This document shows positions 8,458 through 16,129 of a stretch of 64,000 bases of DNA, piece after piece. Source of the DNA: Betaproteobacteria bacterium UBA5216 (GTDB lineage: Bacteria > Pseudomonadota > Gammaproteobacteria > Burkholderiales > SG8-41); assembly GCA_002412495.1 (NCBI GenBank), contig DHVE01000129.1:62001-126000 (forward strand), read 5' to 3'. Every line of letters starts with the position of its first letter. Position 1 is the first letter of the stretch. A program made the translations under genes and the position numbers. Below the pieces are notes generated by a model that was given only the letters and a program-made list of their open reading frames with translations, was not told the origin of the DNA and made no database searches.

Positions 8458-9063
8458 CTATCCAGCCTGTATCTGCCGCACAAACGCCTCGATGCCTCGC
8501 AGCAGCATTTCCACCGCAATCGCGGTGAGCAGTAATCCCATCAGCCGCTCCAGCGCCAGCAGGCCGCGCTCGCCAATCCAGGCGCTGATGCGTTCGGCAA
8601 ACAGCAGCAGCACCATCGTCATCGCCATTGCTGCCGTGAGCGCGAGAATCCAGTCGCCCATGCGTTCGGGCGAGCGTGACGCCATCAGTATCACCGTCGC
8701 CATGGCGGTGGGACCGGCAATGGCGGGTATCGCGAGCGGAACGATAAAAGGCTCGCCGGCAAGCGTGTCGCCAAACACCCCCTCCGGGTGCTTGAAAATA
8801 ATTCGTAGCGCAATCAGAAACAGAATCACGCCGCCGGCGATATTAAGCGACGAATCCGACAGCCCCAGCAGCTTCAACAGGCGCTCACCGAAAAACACGA
8901 ACACCACCAGCACCCCATAGGCAATCACGCACTCGCGTATGACAATGATGACGCGCCGGCGCGAGTCGATGTTTTTCAGCAGCGAAACAAAAATGGGGAT
9001 ATTGCCGAGTGGATCCATCACCAGCAGCAGGATTACAACGGCGGAGGTTACGGAGACTTCCAT
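8458..9063 (-). CDS. MarC family integral membrane protein
   Basis: 201 residues with six hydrophobic segments. The opening stretch TSAVVILLLVMDPLGNIPIF (residues 6-25) and GGVILFLIALRIIF are MarC/YhgN hallmarks, as is the central LAIPAIAGPTAMATVI. The family is called NAAT transporter or MarC; its physiological substrate is unsettled, and the early link to multiple antibiotic resistance was not confirmed. The start is 12 bp after the ftsH stop, so the gene is probably cotranscribed with ftsH. Confidence 0.88.
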   Translation of the reverse strand: MEVSVTSAVVILLLVMDPLGNIPIFVSLLKNIDSRRRVIIVIRECVIAYGVLVVFVFFGERLLKLLGLSDSSLNIAGGVILFLIALRIIFKHPEGVFGDTLAGEPFIVPLAIPAIAGPTAMATVILMASRSPERMGDWILALTAAMAMTMVLLLFAERISAWIGERGLLALERLMGLLLTAIAVEMLLRGIEAFVRQIQAG

Positions 9064-9075
9064 CGCGCCGCGTCT

Positions 9076-10965
9076 TTAACCGGTCGCCGGCGTTTGACTT
9101 GCCGCGGCCGCGGCCAACGCGGCACCCTGCTCAGCGCGCCCCGCCAGGTACTGCAAATCCGCCTCGTTCAGCGTTTCCTTTTCCAGCAATTGCCGCGCGC
9201 CTGCGTCGAGCGTGGCCCGGCGCGCCCCCAGCACTTCCAGCGCGCGCTGGAATGCGCGCGCCACCCGTTCGCGCACGGCGCAGTCGATTTCGCGCGCGGT
9301 GGCTTCCGAATACGAACGTTGCGAAGGCGGCAGAAAATCCTGACCGAGAAAAGTGTGCCGTTCCGCTTCATAGGCGACATGGCCGAGTTTTTCGTCCATG
9401 CCGTAACGCATGACCATCGAGCGCGCGATATCAGTTACTTTTTGCAGATCATCGGCGGCGCCCGTGGACAGCTGCCCGAACGCCAGTTGTTCCGCCGCGC
9501 GCCCGCCGAGCAGCACCGTCATTTTGTTTTCAAGTTCCTCGCGCGACATCAGGTAACGGTCTTCGGTCGGGCGTTGTATGGTGTACCCCAGCGCACCGAT
9601 GCCTCGTGGAATAATCGAAATCTTGTGTACCGGGTCCGCCCCCGGCAGGCTCATCGCCACCAAGGCGTGGCCCATCTCGTGCCACGCCACGGTCTCGCGC
9701 TCGCGCGGATTCAGAATGCGGCTTTTCTTTTCCAGCCCGGCAACGATGCGTTCGATGCCGGCGGTGAAGTCCTGCATCATCACCGCTGCCGTGCCCCTGC
9801 GGGTGGCGAGCAACGCCGCCTCGTTCACCAGATTTGCGAGGTCGGCGCCAGAGAAGCCCGGGGGCATCGCGGCGATCTGGGCGCGCTCCACATCGGATCC
9901 CAGCTTCACTTTTTTCAGATGCACATCGAGTATCTGCACGCGGCCGATTTTGTCGGGCCTGTCCACCAGCACCTGGCGGTCGAAGCGCCCCGCGCGCAGC
10001 AGCGCCGGATCCAGTATCTCCGGGCGATTGGTCGCGGCCAGCAGCACCAGACCCGCGCTGGGATCGAAACCATCCATCTCGGAGAGCAATTGATTCAAGG
10101 TCTGTTCCTTCTCATCATGGCCGCTGAGCTGGGCCGCGCCGCGGGCGCGGCCCAGCGCATCAAGTTCATCGATGAAAATAATCGCCGGCGCCTTGAGCCG
10201 CGCCTCGCCGAACAGATCGCGCACGCGCGCCGCGCCCACGCCGACGAACATTTCGACAAACTCCGAGCCGCTGATCGAGAAAAACGGCACGCCCGCCTCG
10301 CCCGCCACCGCGCGCGCCAGCAGTGTCTTGCCAGTGCCCGGCGGCCCCACGAGCAACACACCCTTGGGTATGCGCCCGCCAAGCCGCCCGTATTCAGCCG
10401 GACTCTTGAGAAAGCCGATGACTTCGCGCAATTCCTCCTTGGCTTCATCCACCCCCGCCACATCGGCAAAGGTCACCTTGGTATCGGTCTCCATGTAGAC
10501 CTTGGCTTTGCTTTTGCCGATGGCGAGAAACCCGCCACCCAATCCTTGCTTTTCCGCGAATTGTTTCACCGCAAACATCCAGATCGCAAAGAACACCAGC
10601 GCGGGAATCACCCAGCCCAGCAAATCGCGCAGCCACGTGCTTTGAATCACGCCACTGAACTTGACGTTGTACTGCGCAAGGTCCTTCGCCAGATCGACTT
10701 CGACGCGCGTGGTAACGAACTTCTGCCGCCCATCGGGCAGCGGCGCCAGCAATTCCCCCTGAATGTGATTGTCGAGTACCGCGATTTCCTTCACTTTTCC
10801 CGCTTTGAGCAAAGTAATGAACTCGCTGTACGCCAGCGGCTCCACTTGCCGGTACTGCTGAAAGGAATGGTTGAGCCAAAGCACCAACACGATCGCGACG
10901 ATCAGGTACCAAGCAGTGAACTGGGTTTGTTTCGGGACGGCCATGATGTGTAACGCGTGCGCCAT
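9076..10965 (-). CDS. ftsH: ATP-dependent zinc metalloprotease FtsH
   Basis: 629 residues from the ATG at 10963-10965, which follows GGAGGAG closely; an alternative ATG at 10944 has no ribosome site. The order is a short N terminus, a transmembrane helix (about 15-34), a periplasmic domain (about 35-120), a second helix (about 122-142), an AAA domain with Walker A GPPGTGKT and the second region of homology (LLRAGRFDRQVLVDRPD), then an M41 peptidase domain with zinc motif HEMGH. FtsH degrades misassembled membrane proteins and selected cytosolic regulators. The Ala-rich tail and unusual context (marC downstream, an efflux operon upstream) suggest an accessory copy rather than the housekeeping gene, which usually follows rlmE; this is inference. 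Two near-consensus FNR-type sites lie upstream. Confidence 0.93.
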   Translation of the reverse strand: MAHALHIMAVPKQTQFTAWYLIVAIVLVLWLNHSFQQYRQVEPLAYSEFITLLKAGKVKEIAVLDNHIQGELLAPLPDGRQKFVTTRVEVDLAKDLAQYNVKFSGVIQSTWLRDLLGWVIPALVFFAIWMFAVKQFAEKQGLGGGFLAIGKSKAKVYMETDTKVTFADVAGVDEAKEELREVIGFLKSPAEYGRLGGRIPKGVLLVGPPGTGKTLLARAVAGEAGVPFFSISGSEFVEMFVGVGAARVRDLFGEARLKAPAIIFIDELDALGRARGAAQLSGHDEKEQTLNQLLSEMDGFDPSAGLVLLAATNRPEILDPALLRAGRFDRQVLVDRPDKIGRVQILDVHLKKVKLGSDVERAQIAAMPPGFSGADLANLVNEAALLATRRGTAAVMMQDFTAGIERIVAGLEKKSRILNPRERETVAWHEMGHALVAMSLPGADPVHKISIIPRGIGALGYTIQRPTEDRYLMSREELENKMTVLLGGRAAEQLAFGQLSTGAADDLQKVTDIARSMVMRYGMDEKLGHVAYEAERHTFLGQDFLPPSQRSYSEATAREIDCAVRERVARAFQRALEVLGARRATLDAGARQLLEKETLNEADLQYLAGRAEQGAALAAAAASQTPATG

Positions 10966-11008
10966 TCTCCTCCAGCGAGGGATGCTATCGGCGTTGACGC
11001 TGCCATCA

Positions 11009-11056
11009 CTGATATGGATCAACAGCAGACCGCGATAGGCGCTTGATTCAGGTCAA
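11009..11056. promoter_or_regulatory. Two FNR/ANR-like sites between ftsH and the efflux operon
   Basis: CTGATATGGATCAA (11009-11022) and TTGATTCAGGTCAA (11043-11056) each differ from the consensus by one base. They lie 20 bp apart in the divergent region, 45-90 bp before ftsH (10965) and 70-115 bp before the outer-membrane factor gene (11125). Confidence 0.5.
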
Positions 11057-11124
11057 CCCCCGATGGGCTGATTTCGGCTGTAATGGCATCCAGTGACTGC
11101 CATCTATTTTCTCTCTTGTAAACA

Positions 11125-12594
11125 ATGCCTTATGCAATTTCACTCAGCGCACGTCACACAGCCGCCTCGCGTGCCACAGGCATCGTCGTGTTGTTGCTGG
11201 GAGGCTGCGCGAACGTCGGACCGGACTATATGGCGCCGCAACTGTCGCTTCCGGCGCGCTGGTCCGTCACGGTCGCCACCGGCGCCAGTGACACGCGCGC
11301 GCTCGCGAGTTGGTGGAAGGCATTTGACGAACCGCTGCTGAGCGATTTGATTGAACGCGCGATATCGTTCAATCGCGATCTCGCCCAAGCCGAAGCACGC
11401 GTGCGCGAAGCACGCGCCCGGCGTGGCATCAGCGATGCGGATCGCTATCCAACCATACAATCAAGCGCCAGCGCCACGCACCGGCGCGGCAGCGAGGAAA
11501 CCGGCAGCGGCAAATCCAGTGAACTCTACTCGGCGGGTCTGGATGCCCGTTGGGAGCTGGATATCTTCGGCGGCAAACGCCGCGCGCTCGAAGCCGCCAG
11601 CGCCAACCTTGAAGCCAGCGAGTACGATTTACGCGATGTGCTGGTGAGTCTCACAGCCGAAGTGGCGTTGAACTATGTTGATACGCGCGCGTTTCAGGCA
11701 CGCCTGTCGGTGGCCGATTCAAATCTGCGTGCGCAGAGCGAAACTTTCGACATTGCACGCTGGCGCAACGCCGCCGGCCTGACTACCCAACGCGACCTGG
11801 AACAAGCGCGGCTGAATCTCGAACAAACCCGCGCGCAGATACCTGCTCTTCGGAACGGCATCTCGCAGGCCGTCAACCATATTGCCGTGTTAATTGGGCA
11901 AAACCCCGGCACGCTCAATGATTTGCTCGGTGCGCCCCGCGCGATACCCGCCGCGCCGCCGGATGTCGCCTTGGGCGTACCGGCCGAAACCTTGCGCCGC
12001 CGGCCTGATGTGCAACGCGCAGAACGTCAACTCGCTACGCAAACCGCGCAAATAGGCGTGGCCACCGCGGCCCTGTATCCGAACTTTTCACTGATCGGCT
12101 CCATCGGCCTGGAAGCGCTGACCGCCGGCCGCCTGCTCACCGCCAGTGCGCTGGCGACATCCATCGGTGGCAACATCGGCTGGCCGGTATTCGACGCCGG
12201 GCGCATCCGCCAGAGCATCGCGGTGCAAACCGCGTTGCAGGAACAGGCGCTTGGCCGATACGAAGCCGCGATACTCACCGCCTTGCAGGACGTAGAGAAC
12301 GCGCTGGTCGCCTACGCATCCGAGCAGCAACGCCGTGAAGCGCTTAGCGCGGCGGCCGCGGCGGCGCGCAATGCCGCCGAACTGGCGCGGCATCAGTACT
12401 CGGCGGGCCTGGTGGATTTTCAGGTCGTGCTTGATGCGCAACGATCGCTGTTGTCCCTTGAGGATCAACTGGCGTCCAGCCATGGCGCCGTGATTTCCAA
12501 CTTGGTGCGTCTCTATAAGGCACTGGGCGGCGGCTGGACACCGGTGGCAAGAGATGCCCCTGAACTCACCGACAACTATCATGGCACAAAATAA
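11125..12594 (+). CDS. Outer-membrane factor of RND/ABC efflux, NodT family lipoprotein
   Basis: 489 residues. A signal peptide ends in the lipobox LLGGC, giving an acylated Cys28. The mature protein has the TolC/NodT repeat organisation: WWKAFDEPLLSDLIERAI near residue 57, long alpha-barrel helices, and the second-repeat motif RRRPDVQRAERQLATQTAQIG near residue 290 followed by a VFDAGR stretch. It would form the outer-membrane duct of the tripartite exporter completed by the next three genes. The stop overlaps the adaptor gene by 14 bp, indicating coupling. Confidence 0.9.
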   Translation: MPYAISLSARHTAASRATGIVVLLLGGCANVGPDYMAPQLSLPARWSVTVATGASDTRALASWWKAFDEPLLSDLIERAISFNRDLAQAEARVREARARRGISDADRYPTIQSSASATHRRGSEETGSGKSSELYSAGLDARWELDIFGGKRRALEAASANLEASEYDLRDVLVSLTAEVALNYVDTRAFQARLSVADSNLRAQSETFDIARWRNAAGLTTQRDLEQARLNLEQTRAQIPALRNGISQAVNHIAVLIGQNPGTLNDLLGAPRAIPAAPPDVALGVPAETLRRRPDVQRAERQLATQTAQIGVATAALYPNFSLIGSIGLEALTAGRLLTASALATSIGGNIGWPVFDAGRIRQSIAVQTALQEQALGRYEAAILTALQDVENALVAYASEQQRREALSAAAAAARNAAELARHQYSAGLVDFQVVLDAQRSLLSLEDQLASSHGAVISNLVRLYKALGGGWTPVARDAPELTDNYHGTK

Positions 12595-13879
12595 CAACGC
12601 CGAACGCGCGGACATCGCGCTGTCCCTCGGACTGGGAGCGAACGCCACGCGCACGCGGCACTGGAAACACTGGCTGGGCTGGACCTTTCTGGTGATCGCC
12701 TTTGCCGCCGGCGCACTGTGGTGGATGAGCCGCGACACCAGCAGCGCCGTGCAATACCGCACGCAGCCGGCGAAGCGCGGCGAGATCACCATCAGCGTCA
12801 CCGCTACCGGCAATTTGCAGCCGATCAATCAAGTGGATGTCGGCAGCGAACTTTCGGGAATCATCAAGAGCGTGGAAGCCGATTTCAATAGCCAGGTGAA
12901 AGCCGGCCAGGTGCTGGCGCGGTTGGACACCGCCAAACTTGAAGCGCTACGCCAGCAATTGCAGGCCGCGGTCGCGGCCGCGCAAGCCAGGGTATTACAA
13001 ACGCAGGCCACCATCGCCGAAGCGAACGGCCAGCTCGCACGGCTGCGACACGTGCATGAACTGAGCGGCGGTAAAGTGCCGTCGTTACAGGATATCGATG
13101 CCGCCGATGCCGCGCTAAAGCGCGCGCAGGCCGATGAAGCCAACGCCAGAGCCGCCGTGGCGCAAGCGCAGGCGAGCCTGCATGCGAGCGAAACCGATCT
13201 GGCAAAAGCCGTAATCCGCGCGCCGATCAATGGCATCGTCTTAAAGCGCGCGGTCGAGCCCGGCCAGACCGTGGCCGCGAGTTTGCAGGCGCCGGTGCTG
13301 TTTACGCTGGCGGAAAATCTCACGCAAATGGAGTTGCACGTTAACGTCGATGAAGCCGATGTCGGCAAGGTGGCGGCAGGCCAACACGCCACGTTCAGTG
13401 TCGATGCCTATCCCGACCGCACCTATCCCGCGCGCATTACCGAGGTTCGCTACGGCTCGCAGACCGTGCAAGGCGTGGTGACCTACGAAGCGCTGCTCAA
13501 CGCCGACAATGCCGATCTGTCGCTGCGGCCCGGTATGACGGCAACGGCAGACATCACGGTAAAGAAAATCGAAAACGTGCTGCTGGTGCCGAATGCCGCG
13601 CTGCGTTTCACGCCGCCGGCGGCACATGATCAGGCGGCGACCGGCGGCGGCAGCCTGCTGACCAAACTCTTGCCGCGTCCGCCCCGATCCGCCAGCAAGA
13701 AAGGCGACGCGGCAAGCGGCGCAAGAAGACGCCAGGTGGTATGGACGCTCAGCGAAGGACAGCCCATCGCCATCGCGGTGAAGACCGGATCGACCGATGG
13801 CGCGATGACGGAAATCGTTGACGGCAAGATCGAGGCCGGCGTGGAGGTGCTGGTGGATACGATTGCGCCGAAAAAGTAG
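12581..13879 (+). CDS. MacA-type periplasmic adaptor (membrane fusion protein)
   Basis: 432 residues from the ATG at 12581, inside the end of the outer-membrane factor gene. A basic N terminus precedes one transmembrane helix (about 33-51). Next come a split lipoyl/barrel-sandwich domain (GNLQPINQVDVGSELSG; VIRAPINGIVLKRAVEPGQ), a long alpha-helical hairpin rich in Ala and Gln between them (about 120-215), and a beta-barrel and membrane-proximal domain. The C-terminal region has a low-complexity insert around residues 345-385 (GGGS, then a basic KKGDAASGARRR) unlike MacA. Its role would be to couple the inner-membrane MacB-type transporter to the outer-membrane duct. Confidence 0.88.
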   Translation: MAQNNNAERADIALSLGLGANATRTRHWKHWLGWTFLVIAFAAGALWWMSRDTSSAVQYRTQPAKRGEITISVTATGNLQPINQVDVGSELSGIIKSVEADFNSQVKAGQVLARLDTAKLEALRQQLQAAVAAAQARVLQTQATIAEANGQLARLRHVHELSGGKVPSLQDIDAADAALKRAQADEANARAAVAQAQASLHASETDLAKAVIRAPINGIVLKRAVEPGQTVAASLQAPVLFTLAENLTQMELHVNVDEADVGKVAAGQHATFSVDAYPDRTYPARITEVRYGSQTVQGVVTYEALLNADNADLSLRPGMTATADITVKKIENVLLVPNAALRFTPPAAHDQAATGGGSLLTKLLPRPPRSASKKGDAASGARRRQVVWTLSEGQPIAIAVKTGSTDGAMTEIVDGKIEAGVEVLVDTIAPKK

Positions 13880-13910
13880 AGTGTATGACGGCAACCAATA
13901 CATCCGCCCC

Positions 13911-13991
13911 CGTCGTTCCCGCGCAGACGGGTATCCATAAGCCGTTTCAAGCGGCTCGTGTGTTATGGGTTCGCGCCTGCGCGGGAACGAC
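13911..13991. repeat. Palindromic intergenic repeat, copy A
   Basis: About 80 bp between the adaptor and ATPase genes. The left arm at 13912-13940 (starts GTCGTTCCCGCGCAG) is the near-perfect reverse complement of the right arm ending at 13991. A related element with the same arms lies at 51346-51426. The form (GTTCCCGCGCAG...CTGCGCGGGAAC) resembles dispersed palindromic or REP/MITE-like elements found in many beta- and gammaproteobacteria. It could fold into a long hairpin in the transcript between the adaptor and the transporter genes. Confidence 0.75.
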
Positions 13992-14033
13992 AGTACCGGT
14001 TTGACGCGCGCATTCTTGCCTGGCGATTGCCCC

Positions 14034-14753
14034 ATGTCCGAATCTCCGCTCATTGCACTCGCCGGCGTCACCAAAATATTCGGCGCGGGCGCCGCTTCGA
14101 TGCAGGCTTTGCGCGGCGTCAATCTCACCATCAATGCAGGCGAATTCGTGGCCATCATGGGGCCGAGCGGCTCGGGCAAATCGACTTGCATGAATATACT
14201 GGGCTGCCTCGATACGCCAAGCAGCGGCAGCTATCGATTCAAGGGCGTCGATGTGGGTGCGCTCGAACGCGATCAGCGCGCGCGGCTGCGGCGCCATTAT
14301 CTGGGTTTTGTGTTTCAGGGCTACAACCTGCTTTCGCGCACCTCGGCGCTGGAAAACGTGGAGTTGCCGCTGATCTATCGTGGCGCGCCCGCGAATGAGC
14401 GCCATGCGCGCGCCGAACGGGCGCTCGCCGCCGTCGGACTCGGCGGCTGGGCCGATCACACACCCAGCGAACTTTCCGGCGGTCAGCAGCAGCGCGTAGC
14501 CATCGCGCGCGCCATCGTCACCGAACCGGCGGTGCTGCTGGCCGATGAACCCACCGGCAATCTTGATTCGGCGCGTGGGCGCGAAATCATGGAACTGCTG
14601 ACGACCTTTAACCGCGATCAGGGCATCACCATCGTGATGGTGACGCACGAGCCGGACATGGCCGCCTACGCGCGGCGCGTGGTGCGCTTTTTCGACGGAG
14701 TGGTGGCCTCGGACGAACAGCGCACGGCGCAAGCACTCGCGGAGCCCGCCTGA
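14034..14753 (+). CDS. MacB-type ABC transporter ATP-binding protein
   Basis: 239 residues from the ATG at 14034; an upstream in-frame ATG lies inside the palindromic repeat and is rejected. Walker A GPSGSGKST (about 41-49), the signature LSGGQQQRVAIARA (about 147-160), Walker B VLLADEPTGNLD and the switch histidine (MVTHEP) are all intact. MacB/LolD-type ATPases power extrusion of macrolides, peptides, siderophores or lipoproteins from the periplasm rather than uptake. It overlaps the permease by 3 bp (TGATG), and here ATPase and permease are separate proteins, unlike fused MacB. Confidence 0.92.
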   Translation: MSESPLIALAGVTKIFGAGAASMQALRGVNLTINAGEFVAIMGPSGSGKSTCMNILGCLDTPSSGSYRFKGVDVGALERDQRARLRRHYLGFVFQGYNLLSRTSALENVELPLIYRGAPANERHARAERALAAVGLGGWADHTPSELSGGQQQRVAIARAIVTEPAVLLADEPTGNLDSARGREIMELLTTFNRDQGITIVMVTHEPDMAAYARRVVRFFDGVVASDEQRTAQALAEPA

Positions 14754-15958
14754 TGTTGTGGAACGCCCTGCTGCTAGCCCTGCGCGAATTGCGGCGCAAT
14801 GTGATGCGTTCGTTTTTGACGATTCTGGGCATCGTCATCGGCGTGGCCGCGGTGATCACCATGGTAACCATCGGCGGCGGTGCCACGTTGCAAGTCACGC
14901 AACAAGTGGCAAGCCTCGGCAGCAATCTCTTGATGATTCGCACCGGCCAGCGCATGGGGCCCGGTGGCGGCGGAGGCGGCGTGGCCTTCAGACTGGCGGA
15001 CGCCGATGCCATCGCGCGCGACGTCGGCGCGCTCGCGGGCGTGGCGGCCTCCGCCTCGCAAAATCAGACCGCGATCGTCGGCAACGAAAGCTGGTCCACG
15101 CAAGTCACCGGCGTGGATAACCAGTTCTTCGTCGTGCGCAACTGGAGCGTGGCGTCAGGGCGGCAATTCATCGACAGCGAACTGCGCGCGGGCAAGGCTG
15201 TGTGCGTGATCGGCGCCACCGTGCGCGCCAAGCTGTTCGGCGCGGCCGAGCCGCTGGGCAACAATCTGCGATTGCAGAAACTTTCGTGTCAGGTGATCGG
15301 CGTGCTGGAGGCCAAGGGCCAGAGCACCATGGGCAGCGATCAGGACGATCTGGTACTGCTGCCATTGCGCACGTTTCAGCGGCGTATTTCCGGCAATCAG
15401 GACGTGCGCCTGATCCAAGTGTCGGTACAGGAAGGCGCTTCGACCGAAAAAGCGCAGGCCGATATTGAACGGCTGCTGCGCGAACGACGCCACATCGCCG
15501 GCAGCAAGGAGGATGACTTCAACGTGATGGACATGAAGGAAATCACGCGCATGCTCACTGGCACCACGCAGGTATTGACCGCGTTGCTCGGCGCGGTGGC
15601 GGCGGTCAGCCTGCTGGTGGGCGGCATCGGCATCATGAACATCATGCTGGTGTCGGTGACCGAACGCACGCGGGAGATCGGCATACGGCTCGCCATTGGC
15701 GCGGTAGAGCGCGAGGTGCTGACGCAATTTCTGGTGGAAGCCGTGGTGCTTTCGTCGTTCGGCGGCGTAATCGGCATCGCGCTCGCCATCGCTGGCTCGT
15801 GGGGACTCACCGTTTATCTGGAAGTGCCCTATGTACTCAACCCCGCGATCATAGTCATCGCGTTCCTGTTTTCAGCGGCGGTGGGCGTGATCTTCGGCTA
15901 CTTTCCGGCGCGCAAGGCAGCGCGGCTGGATCCGATCGAGGCGCTACGGCATGAATGA
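14753..15958 (+). CDS. MacB-type ABC transporter permease
   Basis: 401 residues. The N-terminal helix sits in the typical context (NVMRSFLTILGIVIGVAAVI, residues about 16-35). A large periplasmic domain follows (about 60-275, with the GxVxC-like element AGKAVCVIGATV). An FtsX-type three-helix C-terminal bundle begins with GIGIMNIMLVSVTERTREIG, the best-conserved MacB stretch. A glycine run (GPGGGGGG) lies in the early periplasmic part. Together with the previous three genes it makes a complete tripartite efflux system; the substrate cannot be inferred. Confidence 0.92.
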   Translation: MLWNALLLALRELRRNVMRSFLTILGIVIGVAAVITMVTIGGGATLQVTQQVASLGSNLLMIRTGQRMGPGGGGGGVAFRLADADAIARDVGALAGVAASASQNQTAIVGNESWSTQVTGVDNQFFVVRNWSVASGRQFIDSELRAGKAVCVIGATVRAKLFGAAEPLGNNLRLQKLSCQVIGVLEAKGQSTMGSDQDDLVLLPLRTFQRRISGNQDVRLIQVSVQEGASTEKAQADIERLLRERRHIAGSKEDDFNVMDMKEITRMLTGTTQVLTALLGAVAAVSLLVGGIGIMNIMLVSVTERTREIGIRLAIGAVEREVLTQFLVEAVVLSSFGGVIGIALAIAGSWGLTVYLEVPYVLNPAIIVIAFLFSAAVGVIFGYFPARKAARLDPIEALRHE

Positions 15959-15978
15959 TTATTGTTTAAAAACAATAA
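15959..15978. terminator. AT-rich hairpin at the end of the efflux operon
   Basis: A perfect 9-bp inverted repeat (TTATTGTTT, 2-base loop, AAACAATAA) begins 1 bp after the permease stop. It is too AT-rich for a classic stable terminator and lacks a long T tract, so it may instead be a 3' processing or transcription-end signal. Confidence 0.35.
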
Positions 15979-16129
15979 CTTATGTAATTCCGATGATTCG
16001 CCAGTCATTTTATACGCGTCAGCTTGTTCGACGGCCGCACGTTCCGCCACTTCTTCCGCGGCGGATTCGTTGCTGCCGGTGGTTCCCGGTTTCACTTTCC
16101 GTATTGTTGCTCCTCGTAACGGGGTGGAC

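Noticed and set aside
9094..10953. A 619-codon plus-strand frame opposite ftsH
   Set aside because: It is the antisense of a well-conserved FtsH; its translation is Arg/His/Gln-rich with no domain or ribosome site, an effect of GC-rich codon usage.
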